Program-made: the position numbers and the translations under genes
DNA from: a virus
Length of the DNA: 33,418 nt
Virus record (IMG/VR): IMGVR_UViG_3300025890_002524
Coordinates: 1-33,418 of that record
Reading direction: 5' to 3' (one strand)
Notes under the pieces: model-generated
What the model saw: the letters and a program-made list of their open reading frames with translations, nothing else
Databases searched by the model: none
What the model was told of the DNA's origin: nothing
In this document: positions 23,037-30,896 of the stretch, piece after piece
Layout: each line of letters starts with the position of its first letter
Numbering within the stretch: position 1 is the stretch's first letter

Positions 23037-24514
23037 ACTAATCCCTCCCAATCCTTTAATTCTATATATAATGTCTTTGGAAATTTAGTTCCCAACGGCA
23101 TTCCCAAATAAGTTTCTAATTTTAGTATACCATTTTTTATATACTCATCAATTGCTTTCTTGACTTCAGGAAATAAACCATAGTCATCAAAAGCAATTAT
23201 GGTTCCCTTTCCAAATTTTAAACTGTTTTCTATATCACTCTTAATATGAACATAATCATGAACACAATCTATAAAAACAACATCAACTGACTCAAAATTC
23301 CAAGGTTGATTGTAAACATCCATCGTTACAAATTCTATATTATCTCTGTCATAATTCAATCTATTTGATTTTATATGCCTCTCTGATAAATTGTCTACAG
23401 CGATTACTTTTTTAAACAAAAAACTCAATGTTCTAGAAGAATGTCCCAAAGAAGAACCAATTTCTAAAATCTTCATATCTTTATATTTGTCATCTCTAAA
23501 GTAATCAATAAAGTCTACTTTCCATTTCAATGATGTAGTTGTCTTTGAAGTGAACTTATCAGGCAAACCCTTAATCAAGTCCACTTTGAAGTCATCATCA
23601 TCAATTAAATATTTATAATTCTCTTTATTGAGATAAATTTCGTTGTCTACTTTATTTTGATTTAATGGAAATACTCTTTGAACCTGATATACCTTTGAGC
23701 TACCTGCAACACAATCTAAGACTCCACAATGATTTCCTATATTAAATTTAGCTTTCGTTCTAATATACAACTGAGTTCTAACATCCATATTCCTCATATC
23801 TAAGCATCCGTTGAACTCAAAAGGAAACTCATCTTTTGGTTTATAAGTGTAGTAGAAATAAGGAATATCATTTTTATCTAAAAAGTAAGATAAAATTTCT
23901 TTATTAGTTTCTTCATCGTACCTACCATCTTGACTTTCGTATCTACCAGTAATTAACAATCCACCAAACTCATTATCACCAACATATTTTTTTATTATAG
24001 ATTCACCTTTCTCAATTTCTTCATCTGAAAAATGTAAATTTGGCGAACAATCTTTGTATTCATTTGGTTCAAACTGCCAGAATTTTAAAATTTGTTTTAC
24101 AATTGGTATATCTTTTTTATCTCTATCATAAACTCTGTAATGGTCATGAAACACCTCTCCTATCATATAGTCTTTGAACCCATCGACATATGGATTATTT
24201 TTAAAAATGTGCTCTACATTTAAAAAAGGATTTTCGAATGCCCCCCAATTGTGCTTCATACTACCAAACAAACTTTCTAAAAGTTTAGGTGTAGGTAGAT
24301 AAACTTTAGAATTTGGGTATTTTTGCTTTATCAATTTTGGCAGTGAAGAAACGATACCCCAATCTCCTAATCCATGACAAGTTCTCATTACCATGAACTC
24401 TTGATTCTGTAAATATTCATCAGGTATTCTATATCCTTCTGACTCTTCAAAACCAAGCCTATCAACTTCACCAGCAGAGAATAATTTATTATCTACTATT
24501 CTGAAAAATATCAC
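23021..24514 (-). CDS. GT9-like glycosyltransferase domain fused to a class I methyltransferase
   Basis: 497 residues. The N-terminal ~330 contain RTCHGLGDWGIVSSLPKLI, a GT9/heptosyltransferase-like opening, plus GGLLITGRYE and FNIGNHCGVLDCVAGSS, the usual acceptor/donor loop near the second domain. The rest (~350-497) is a Rossmann methyltransferase: MKILEIGSSLGHSS (motif I), VIAVDNL, EFVTMDVYN and VVFIDCVHDYVHIKSDI, resembling Methyltransf_24-like proteins. The start is GTG 24514, overlapping the previous TGA, with GAGGAAG SD; the ORF opens MIFFRIVDN. The probable job is to add a sugar and methylate it or its acceptor. Other roles for the first domain are possible because the GT9 match is distant. 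Confidence 0.7.
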   Translation of the reverse strand: MIFFRIVDNKLFSAGEVDRLGFEESEGYRIPDEYLQNQEFMVMRTCHGLGDWGIVSSLPKLIKQKYPNSKVYLPTPKLLESLFGSMKHNWGAFENPFLNVEHIFKNNPYVDGFKDYMIGEVFHDHYRVYDRDKKDIPIVKQILKFWQFEPNEYKDCSPNLHFSDEEIEKGESIIKKYVGDNEFGGLLITGRYESQDGRYDEETNKEILSYFLDKNDIPYFYYTYKPKDEFPFEFNGCLDMRNMDVRTQLYIRTKAKFNIGNHCGVLDCVAGSSKVYQVQRVFPLNQNKVDNEIYLNKENYKYLIDDDDFKVDLIKGLPDKFTSKTTTSLKWKVDFIDYFRDDKYKDMKILEIGSSLGHSSRTLSFLFKKVIAVDNLSERHIKSNRLNYDRDNIEFVTMDVYNQPWNFESVDVVFIDCVHDYVHIKSDIENSLKFGKGTIIAFDDYGLFPEVKKAIDEYIKNGILKLETYLGMPLGTKFPKTLYIELKDWEGLVCQVM

Positions 24515-25155
24515 ATCTTCCTCACATTCATTTCTTTACTAAAATTTTGATTATAAAATCTATTTTGAGCTTCTTGTTTTTTCATTGTTTTTGGATGATA
24601 CAAACTCAACTCTTCATGTGGTGGTAAGTGTGCATAAGTTTTTACACCTCGTATCAACTCATGTAATGGTCTTTCCCAACGAATTTTACCGTCACGGCGA
24701 AATACTCGTGATTGGTAATCGGGATAATTTACCCAACCATTTTCTGTAACTTTCCAACCCCACCTTTCGATATGTATTTGTTCCATACCATCAATTGTAT
24801 TCACTCGTGGTATCCAAATCAAATCAACTTCGTTTATCTCTAATATTTCTTTAAGTTGTTGTATTAATATTTTATTTGGATATTCATCCGCATCAATATG
24901 AAATACATAATCACCACTTGCTTTTTCTATAACTGAATTTTTATGTTCTGCAAAGTTACCATCAAGTTTTCTTTTGTAAACTATAGCTTTGTTTTCAGAT
25001 AGATATTCTCCCAATACAGCCTCTACCTTTTCATCATCCCCATCAACACAAACTACTATCTCATCTTCATCGTCTATGTTTTTGCTTAGTACATCTAATA
25101 ACTTAATCAGTTCCTCAGCTTCATTGTGAACTGTAATACCATAACTAATTTTCAT
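24511..25155 (-). CDS. GT2-family glycosyltransferase
   Basis: A 214-residue single-domain family 2 enzyme. It opens MKISYGITVHNEAEELIKLL, has VVCVDGDDE near 34-42, the DxD motif in VFHIDADEYP near 89-98, and RWERPLHELI followed by LSLYHP near 165-200, which is the acceptor/catalytic region of GT2 (ED-like Glu/Asp). It is shorter than typical (~250-300) but complete for the GT-A core, with no membrane helices. It is coupled by ATGA-type overlap on both sides, with AAGAG before ATG 25155. Sugar donor unknown. Confidence 0.88.
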   Translation of the reverse strand: MKISYGITVHNEAEELIKLLDVLSKNIDDEDEIVVCVDGDDEKVEAVLGEYLSENKAIVYKRKLDGNFAEHKNSVIEKASGDYVFHIDADEYPNKILIQQLKEILEINEVDLIWIPRVNTIDGMEQIHIERWGWKVTENGWVNYPDYQSRVFRRDGKIRWERPLHELIRGVKTYAHLPPHEELSLYHPKTMKKQEAQNRFYNQNFSKEMNVRKM

Positions 25156-25585
25156 TTCTTAACTCTTGCACAAATTGTGTTGGTAATCTTAAATCTTCTA
25201 ATGTTACTGAACTCTTTCTAGCCTTATCGTAATTATAACTTCTGTAGATACCATATTTGTTTATTATAGTTCTCATCTTTTTGTAAATTTGTCTAGCAGT
25301 ACCATCTAATTGAACTCTGTATATCTTTTTCTTCTCATCAACTATCTCTGTTACACCAGCTTGTTCTAAAAGGGTTTTCATCTGTACTAATGTTGGTTGA
25401 TTAGATACCTCTAACTGAATACCATGAACTAAATACTGACTTGATGGATTTTTAGCTCTGTTTCTTAACTTTGGGTCTAACACTAATATAGTTCTACGAA
25501 GTTTTCTACCATCTCTATTTTCATAGACGAAAGATACTATATCACCAGGACTTACTTTATTCCAACTGTAAGGTAGTTTAGCCAT
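25145..25585 (-). CDS. Phage-type protein of unknown function, 146 aa
   Basis: A 146-residue basic protein with no clear enzyme motif. The first ~45 residues (SPGDIVSFVYENRDGRKLRRTILVLDP) look like a small beta barrel of the SH3 or PemK-like type. The rest is mixed and highly basic, with RNRAKNPSSQY and RSYNYDKARKSSVTLEDLRLP. It resembles in style core hypothetical proteins of T4-like phages more than sugar enzymes, and sits with the zinc-ribbon gene between glycosyltransferases. It overlaps its neighbours by 8 and 11 bases. The weak SD suggests lower or coupled translation. Function not assigned. Confidence 0.68.
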   Translation of the reverse strand: MAKLPYSWNKVSPGDIVSFVYENRDGRKLRRTILVLDPKLRNRAKNPSSQYLVHGIQLEVSNQPTLVQMKTLLEQAGVTEIVDEKKKIYRVQLDGTARQIYKKMRTIINKYGIYRSYNYDKARKSSVTLEDLRLPTQFVQELRNEN

Positions 25586-26033
25586 TGTCTTTTATTATCC
25601 CCATAGATTTACACGCTTCCATAAATTCAAACTGACCAAATTTTTCAGAGTTCTCTACATCTAATCTTTTCTCATGCCCATCATACTTTTCTCTATCCTC
25701 TTCAGGTATATCTATAACCTTAGCGTAGTGCCAATACCAATCAGAAAGTTGTCCATCAGGATATATAATACCTTTTTCACCCATATTGATTACAGATGGG
25801 AACCATACAATACCCCTTTCCTCATCCATTATCTTTAAGTCGTTCATTAGTTCGCTGTGACTCTTTGTGTACTCTTCTAGCTTGTCACTATCGAAAGCTA
25901 GATAAGAATTAGAAGTCATACCGCATTGAAAGCACATATAAGATTCAAATGGTTTATCTTCTATTACTGTTTGTTCTACAAAACAATTATCATATAAATC
26001 ATTACATAGAGGACATTTTGATTTTTGTTCCAT
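25578..26033 (-). CDS. Zinc-ribbon protein of unknown function, 151 aa
   Basis: The N-terminus carries CPLCNDLYDNC (Cys 7, 10, 16) and YMCFQCGM further on (Cys 34 and 37), so two CxxC pairs form a likely zinc ribbon. The remainder is acidic and Trp-rich, with no recognised catalytic site (RGIVWFPSVIN, DWYWHYAKVIDIP, QFEFMEACKSMGI). Phage zinc-ribbon proteins of this size often bind DNA or other proteins. It overlaps the next gene by 8 bases and lies one base after the GT4 gene, with AAGAAGG as SD. A role in DNA or in glycan regulation cannot be decided. Confidence 0.7.
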   Translation of the reverse strand: MEQKSKCPLCNDLYDNCFVEQTVIEDKPFESYMCFQCGMTSNSYLAFDSDKLEEYTKSHSELMNDLKIMDEERGIVWFPSVINMGEKGIIYPDGQLSDWYWHYAKVIDIPEEDREKYDGHEKRLDVENSEKFGQFEFMEACKSMGIIKDNG

Positions 26034-26034
26034 A

Positions 26035-27369
26035 TTAAACCTTCTTTAGTTTCGGTAATTTTATTTCTTTAGGTTTATCACCACCAACTTTTTTTAGCTT
26101 TGGTAACTTCAAATCAACTTGTTGTGGTTGTTCTTCAAACTTTGGTAAGTACCTATCTAATATTTTACCAAAGTCTTTAGTCATCTTATTCATAGAAAAG
26201 TTTACTCTATTATACATAGATTGTTTCTTAGCCATCATCACATATTTTCTGTTGTTCTTGAGTACATCTTTCATAACTTGTGAAGCGTACTGATAATTTA
26301 CAGTAAACCACTTAGCACCATCAACTAACATCTCTTTAGGTAGGGATGATTTATGTACATCTGTCATTACACCTGGTAAAAGAATTGAATTGTTTTTGTT
26401 TAAGAAATCTATATGCCCACTCCAATTAGGAGCGATGACTATTTTTTCTGATAGACTAGCTTCTAATAAAGGACGACCAAACCCTTCACCATGAGTAAAA
26501 GTAATGTGAGCCTTTACCTTTGGGTGATTATACATCTGATTCATTTCCTCATCAGTCAAATCACCATGTAAAAAATAAACAGGAGGTAGTGTACCTTTTA
26601 CAGAACTTTTAATCTCTTCTATCTTACCCATAATTTCATTCCTATCTATAATAGAAAAGGTAGCACCACTTGTTTTCATTACAAACGCTGGTGGATTAGG
26701 TTTGTTCTTAAAAGTTTCTAAGAATGTTTTTAATAACATACCTGTATCTTTTCTATCTTGACCTAAATTACCCTGCAACCAATGTCCTGTATAAAGAAAT
26801 ATAAACCTTTCTTTAATGATATCCATTTCAGATTTCAAATCATCTGATATATCTTTTGTCTTTTTGTAGATATTTACATCAGCACCTTCAAATAAAACTT
26901 CTATCGGAGTAGTACACTTTAACTCTCCAGTTTTCTGTTTAGATTGTTCGTTTATTTCTTCATAAGTAACCGATTCAAATATACCCTTTACAAATTTAGA
27001 TGGAACAATATTGATATTCATTCTATTCATTCCTTGAATCCACTCAGCTTTAGGTGCTGTATTTTCTATACCAGCAGTCACACCTATATTATATTTAGCT
27101 ATAGGAGTAAATTCATTAGGTACACTTATTTGTATATGAACTTCAGGTTGTCTTGGTAACTCGTTGTTAGATAATATTCTACTAAGTATTTCCACATCCT
27201 CTGGTTTACTTTCATCTAAAGCATTCATTGGACAATTGCCCCAGCGAAGTGAATTAATCTTTATATCAAACTTATCCATAGCTATTAAACTTCTACATAA
27301 ATCTCTACTATGTGAACCATACCCACTTCTTGTAGCAACTGGTCCTGTAATTAACATTAATGGTTTCAT
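26035..27369 (-). CDS. GT4-family glycosyltransferase
   Basis: A 444-residue GT-B enzyme. The first domain opens LMLITGPVATRSGYGSHSRDLCR, with NIVPSKFVKGIF later. The second has LYTGHWLQ, and THGEGFGRPLLEASLSEK near 290-307, where the E-x7-E motif (EGFGRPLLE) of retaining GT4 enzymes lies. The last ~20 residues repeat KLPKLKKV twice, a basic tail that may bind nucleic acid, membrane or protein; it is unusual for the family. SD TAGGAG before ATG 27369; a short gap of 8 bases separates it from the upstream GT4 gene. The target is unknown. Confidence 0.87.
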   Translation of the reverse strand: MKPLMLITGPVATRSGYGSHSRDLCRSLIAMDKFDIKINSLRWGNCPMNALDESKPEDVEILSRILSNNELPRQPEVHIQISVPNEFTPIAKYNIGVTAGIENTAPKAEWIQGMNRMNINIVPSKFVKGIFESVTYEEINEQSKQKTGELKCTTPIEVLFEGADVNIYKKTKDISDDLKSEMDIIKERFIFLYTGHWLQGNLGQDRKDTGMLLKTFLETFKNKPNPPAFVMKTSGATFSIIDRNEIMGKIEEIKSSVKGTLPPVYFLHGDLTDEEMNQMYNHPKVKAHITFTHGEGFGRPLLEASLSEKIVIAPNWSGHIDFLNKNNSILLPGVMTDVHKSSLPKEMLVDGAKWFTVNYQYASQVMKDVLKNNRKYVMMAKKQSMYNRVNFSMNKMTKDFGKILDRYLPKFEEQPQQVDLKLPKLKKVGGDKPKEIKLPKLKKV

Positions 27370-27377
27370 TATAACTC

Positions 27378-28772
27378 CTATGCTTTAAACATTGTAAATC
27401 GTTTGCGGGGTGTCCACTTCTCAAATGTAGTATCCATATGTTCTATGAATAAATTAGACATAGCGGTGGCTGACATACTAGCATCATCACTCATAACAAA
27501 CTCATGACCTAACTTACCACATCTTTTTCTTTCATCGTCTCCCATATCATACCACTCTTTTAGAGCATCAGCAAAGTCCTCTGAACGAGGTCTATCATCA
27601 TAGATATATGGTGTTGGTATTGAACCTTGTAGACTTCTATTAGACGGCCATACCGGCTTTACCCATTCACCATGAGTCAAATCTTCGTTGTCTTTCCACT
27701 TCTTATCATCGTGTAATGAATGAATCCAACTATAGTCTTTGTAAGTTATAAACTCATCTTTGTACCTAAAACCACATTGGTCTTGCAATCCACCTGTGAC
27801 ATTAACTGATATTGGTGTCCCACACATCAGAGCTTCACAAGTTCCTAACCCAAATCCTTCATTGGAAGCCATATTCATACCGACATCTGCTATATTATAT
27901 AGGAAACAAAGTTCTTTATCACTTAACTTTTGATGTGAAAATATAACATCATAGTCTGGACAAACTTGCTTTACAACCTCTGGTAAATCTGTACCATTTT
28001 CATCTCTTGGTTGGGTGTGCATTATAAGAACACATTTTTTAGCTTCTTCTTTTGGTAATTGGTCACAGAATTGTTTGTAAGCCATTACAACATCACCTGG
28101 TAGTTTTCTTCTGATGTTTCTATTGTTCCAAAATACTATGTATTTATAATCCTTATTGCCAGTTACATTTCTTTTGAATTTTAGTAAATCACCCCACTCT
28201 TTATGAGAGGAGTCGATAGGATAAAAATTATTCTCATTTATGCCATGTGGTACGTAAGTATTATCCCAATCTGTTCTTGGTGTTATCTGACAAACATTAT
28301 CTACAATATTAACTGTTTGCTTAGATATGTTCATAATCAAATCACAGCTTTCGTAAAATGGTTCGTTCCATCTTGGATAAGGTAAGTCATCCCAAATGTT
28401 GTAGTAAAATATTGGTGTGGTTCTTCTTAACTCATGTTCCATCTGATATAGCCAACCCCAAAACCTTGGGTCTGTATAGTGAAGTATAGCATCTACCCCA
28501 CCTTCAACTTGGATAATCTGCCTAATCATATCAGGATTACCATAGCCACTTGTTGGGTATATTTTTAAATAAGCATCTTCTACACCACTATCCTTTCTCA
28601 CAGACTCGTTCATATCTATAACCTTACCCTCATCAGGATGTTTTATAGCACCACCAACTTGTACCCAATCATAATGTTTGAGAGTCCCTAAAACAAACTC
28701 TCTTGACATTGTACCTACACCAGATGACATTCTTAAATCATCTGATAATAATAAAATCTTTTTCTTAGCCAT
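27378..28772 (-). CDS. GT4-family glycosyltransferase
   Basis: A 464-residue GT-B glycosyltransferase. N-terminal KKKILLLSDDLRMSSGVGTMSREF is the acceptor-domain opening; HYTDPRFWGWLYQME and YYNIWDDLPYPRW are aromatic substrate-side stretches; FWNNRNIRRKLPG begins the donor domain, and ASNEGFGLGTCEALMCGTP near 307-325 is the E-x7-E nucleotide-sugar motif. It forms a pair with the GT4 gene downstream, and its start overlaps the small 77-residue phage gene, with AAGGGG as SD. Pairs like this occur in phage genomes away from sugar islands, so it may be older phage content than the deoxysugar set. Confidence 0.88.
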   Translation of the reverse strand: MAKKKILLLSDDLRMSSGVGTMSREFVLGTLKHYDWVQVGGAIKHPDEGKVIDMNESVRKDSGVEDAYLKIYPTSGYGNPDMIRQIIQVEGGVDAILHYTDPRFWGWLYQMEHELRRTTPIFYYNIWDDLPYPRWNEPFYESCDLIMNISKQTVNIVDNVCQITPRTDWDNTYVPHGINENNFYPIDSSHKEWGDLLKFKRNVTGNKDYKYIVFWNNRNIRRKLPGDVVMAYKQFCDQLPKEEAKKCVLIMHTQPRDENGTDLPEVVKQVCPDYDVIFSHQKLSDKELCFLYNIADVGMNMASNEGFGLGTCEALMCGTPISVNVTGGLQDQCGFRYKDEFITYKDYSWIHSLHDDKKWKDNEDLTHGEWVKPVWPSNRSLQGSIPTPYIYDDRPRSEDFADALKEWYDMGDDERKRCGKLGHEFVMSDDASMSATAMSNLFIEHMDTTFEKWTPRKRFTMFKA

Positions 28773-28998
28773 TTATAACCCCTTTAGAACCACCATTGAT
28801 AGTAAAATATTTATTTAAGATAGATAGCTTATCATCATATTCAGCCATAATCTCTAACTCTTTTTCTATCGTATCCATAATATCTGCATGTTCAGCAACA
28901 CCCACACCATTTTCTAATAAATTTTCTACATTTATTCTATGTTTTTCAATATGTGCTTTAAAGTGTAGTTCACTAGCTTTAATTAAATCAGTTCTCAT
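28765..28998 (-). CDS. Small helical phage protein, 77 aa, unknown
   Basis: A 77-residue, almost wholly helical acidic protein (MRTDLIKASELHFKAHIEK, then EHADIMDTIEKELEIMAEYDDKL), with a heptad-like pattern that suggests a coiled coil. No enzyme motif. It has a good GGGAG SD and overlaps the preceding RHH-like gene by ATGA and the GT4 gene by 8 bases. Proteins of this size and opening are common as hypotheticals in T4-like phages. It could be a small structural or DNA-associated protein. Confidence 0.72.
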   Translation of the reverse strand: MRTDLIKASELHFKAHIEKHRINVENLLENGVGVAEHADIMDTIEKELEIMAEYDDKLSILNKYFTINGGSKGVING

Positions 28999-29183
28999 AA
29001 TGCACTCCCACTTGGTTTAAGATTTTGCCATTCGTTAATTTGTTTTCTAAATGTATCATCATGAACATACAAGTCCATTGAACGATTGATTAGCTTTTGT
29101 AATGTAAAGTTATCATCTAAATTGCTTATTTTAAACTTCTTGTATAGATTGTCTAATAACTTTACGGATGTTAGTTTTAACAT
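28995..29183 (-). CDS. Small ribbon-helix-helix-like protein, 62 aa
   Basis: 62 residues: a short strand KLTSVKLLD, then a helix DNLYKKFKISNL and a second helix FTLQKLINRSMDLYV with the LQKL(I/V)NRS pattern typical of small phage proteins predicted to be ribbon-helix-helix DNA binders. RHH proteins bind as dimers to direct repeats. Three 8-base TATATAC-type repeats lie immediately upstream of its GGAGG SD, so it may control its own transcription. The RHH reading is from pattern only and the MetJ-like operator idea is inference. Confidence 0.62.
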   Translation of the reverse strand: MLKLTSVKLLDNLYKKFKISNLDDNFTLQKLINRSMDLYVHDDTFRKQINEWQNLKPSGSAL

Positions 29184-29195
29184 AACATTTCCTCC

Positions 29196-29220
29196 GTATA
29201 TATGTATATAAGTATATAAG
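29196..29220 (-). promoter_or_regulatory. Three tandem 8-base AT repeats upstream of the RHH-like gene
   Basis: On the plus strand GTATATAT, GTATATAA, GTATATAA follow each other from 29196 to 29219, closing with G at 29220. In the gene's direction this reads CTTATATACTTATATAC and onward, ending six bases before the GGAGG. CTTATATAC also occurs at 94-86. Candidate operator or promoter; AT-rich DNA makes chance repeats likely. Confidence 0.4.
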
Positions 29221-29222
29221 AA

Positions 29223-29624
29223 CTAACTTATTATACAATATTTTTTTTCTTTTTTCTGAGCTTCTTTTAGTGTGCTTTCCGTTCCTTTGGATGTGGTATC
29301 TTTAGGTATGAATGCTGCTACAACATCACTATATTCTACTATCTTTTTGTTCCTATCGTGATAATGCCAACTAGCATATGGTCTTCCGTATTTATAACTT
29401 TCGAGGACACAATGTTGATTGTAAGCGTAATGTGATGGTGGAAATTCTGAATAGTTTATATCAAACTCTAAAGCATATTTCTTAGCGTATCCATCAGCAC
29501 CATCTCTTTGTCCACCACTTACTATCTCTAACTCTTCGCCATACTTCTGCTTTAGTTTGAATACAAACTCTTGTATACGCCTTTTATTTGTATACTTTCT
29601 ACTTCCTACTATTGCTACTCTCAT
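29223..29624 (-). CDS. SLOG/DUF2493-family nucleotide-binding-like protein
   Basis: 133 residues from ATG 29624, chosen because GAGGA sits six bases upstream and the family begins here with MRVAIVGSRKY; a longer 157-residue form reaches into the preceding gene. The Rossmann-like core shows VGSRKY, EIVSGGQRDGADGYA (the SGG...GAD phosphate-binding pattern), FPPSHYA and DVVAAFIPKDTTSKGTESTL, as in SLOG proteins (relatives of DprA, LOG and YAcAr-type domains) that bind nucleotides or nucleotide-derived ligands. It overlaps the upstream gene by 26 bases. It may take part in nucleotide metabolism or anti-defence; no reaction can be given. Confidence 0.8.
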   Translation of the reverse strand: MRVAIVGSRKYTNKRRIQEFVFKLKQKYGEELEIVSGGQRDGADGYAKKYALEFDINYSEFPPSHYAYNQHCVLESYKYGRPYASWHYHDRNKKIVEYSDVVAAFIPKDTTSKGTESTLKEAQKKEKKYCIIS

Positions 29625-30030
29625 AATCATTCCTCTTTTGAACTCTTGGTGGTTTCTCTGTAGTACAAAACTTAGCTGCTCTATGAAACTCATCAATAGC
29701 TTTTAGTATCTGAGTATTATTGTCGTAGATATACTGAAATCTAACCCTTTGTTTTGGATTCACATTTTCTCTACTGACTATATCATACCAGATAAAATCA
29801 TTTGGGTGTAACCTACCATCTACTTTTATCTTTGTCTTGAAGTGTAAATTGGATTCATAGTCTAATAAAAATCTTTTTATGTCTTGTGGTGATACAGTTC
29901 CATCTTTATACCAAAAAGTAATATAATACTTTACATCATCGTTATGCACGCTCTCTAATTTATCAATAATATCTTTCTCATTATCTTTGTTTATAAAATC
30001 AGAAAGGTTCATTCTTAAACTTATTTTCAT
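29599..30030 (-). CDS. Phage protein of unknown function, 143 aa
   Basis: 143 residues with no recognised domain. It has YYITFWYKDGTVSPQDI (34-50), WYDIVSR and RVRFQYIYDNN as strands with a C-terminal helix (ILKAIDEFHRAAKF) and a basic tail. It begins with an AGGAG SD coupled to the nuclease gene by TAATG overlap and runs 26 bases into the SLOG gene. Its place beside a RecB/Cas4-like nuclease suggests a DNA-metabolism accessory, but this is only context. Confidence 0.7.
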   Translation of the reverse strand: MKISLRMNLSDFINKDNEKDIIDKLESVHNDDVKYYITFWYKDGTVSPQDIKRFLLDYESNLHFKTKIKVDGRLHPNDFIWYDIVSRENVNPKQRVRFQYIYDNNTQILKAIDEFHRAAKFCTTEKPPRVQKRNDYESSNSRK

Positions 30031-30896
30031 TACTTTACTCCTACATCACAAAATTCTGTTTGATTAAAATCACAATATTTGCAATTTTTCTTAGATGCCT
30101 CTTTTCTATAAATATGTTCAGTTCGATATTCTCCATCGTCATTAAACCCATCTTTTATAAATTCATCTAACCTATTCACAACTTGATTGATTGATGGCTT
30201 ACCATTTGCTGGTACAAACTTTTGAACCCTCTTTTGAGGGAAGTCTAAGTTCTCATACAGCTTTCTCTTCACAATAAAGTATTCCACTTCTATTCTATCC
30301 ATAGGATGATTGAATTGTTTTGAGTAGAATTGCTTGTATAATAGTAATTGGTCTGTCTTATTCTTATCAGCCTTCATCCATTTGTTCCAACCCATAGTAG
30401 ATGTCTTAATATCGTATATCTTAATTACATCTCTAACTGTATCTTTGATTACTATATCTATATAACCTATAAACTTTATATTGTTTGGTAAGTCATAGTT
30501 TAATGGAACCTCTATACCAACAAGCTCGTAACCTTTCTTACTGAAGTATTGAGCTCTTCTCTTCTTAATAAACTTTAGTATCTCCACACCATGACCATAA
30601 AACTCAACCATGTCCTTTTCAGTACAGAACATCTCACCACCATTATTTTTTAGTACATTCTCAAAGTTTCTTTTCATTCTTGTAAGTAACATATCCTCTA
30701 ATGGTAGAGCCTCAGCCATCTTTGCTGTATCATTATACATTACTGTTAGAAAGGTTTGTATAACTTCGTGCATTGATGTACCAAAAAGTGTATGTATACT
30801 ATCAGAAAACTCTCTGTTCCCATCTATGTATGCAGTTTTCCATCTGTGAGGACATTGAGCCCACATAGAATACTGACTATAACTTATTTTCTTCAT
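30030..30896 (-). CDS. PD-(D/E)XK nuclease, Cas4/RecB-like with likely Fe-S cluster
   Basis: 288 residues from ATG 30896. This start is preferred over a GTG four codons upstream since it overlaps the stop of the 39-codon gene (TGATG) and places Cys 15 in YSMWAQCPHRW. The core has FGTSMHEVIQTF, GYIDIVI (catalytic Asp), IYDIKTS (D-x-K) and DQLLLYKQF. The C-terminus gives C272-x2-C275-x7-C283, so with C15 there are four Cys, as in Cas4, AddB and RecB-type nucleases that bind [4Fe-4S]. Such phage nucleases act in recombination, host DNA breakdown or end processing. No helicase domain is fused to it. Confidence 0.87.
   Translation of the reverse strand: MKKISYSQYSMWAQCPHRWKTAYIDGNREFSDSIHTLFGTSMHEVIQTFLTVMYNDTAKMAEALPLEDMLLTRMKRNFENVLKNNGGEMFCTEKDMVEFYGHGVEILKFIKKRRAQYFSKKGYELVGIEVPLNYDLPNNIKFIGYIDIVIKDTVRDVIKIYDIKTSTMGWNKWMKADKNKTDQLLLYKQFYSKQFNHPMDRIEVEYFIVKRKLYENLDFPQKRVQKFVPANGKPSINQVVNRLDEFIKDGFNDDGEYRTEHIYRKEASKKNCKYCDFNQTEFCDVGVK

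Noticed and set aside
28772-28830. AAATAAATATTTT stretch upstream of the GT4 gene as a T4 late promoter
   Set aside because: It differs from TATAAATA, lies inside the preceding coding region, and such strings are expected by chance at this A+T content.
29386-29398. TATTTATA on the plus strand, read as TATAAATA on the gene strand
   Set aside because: It is within the SLOG coding sequence, about 200 bases from the next start codon, with no gene start at the expected distance.
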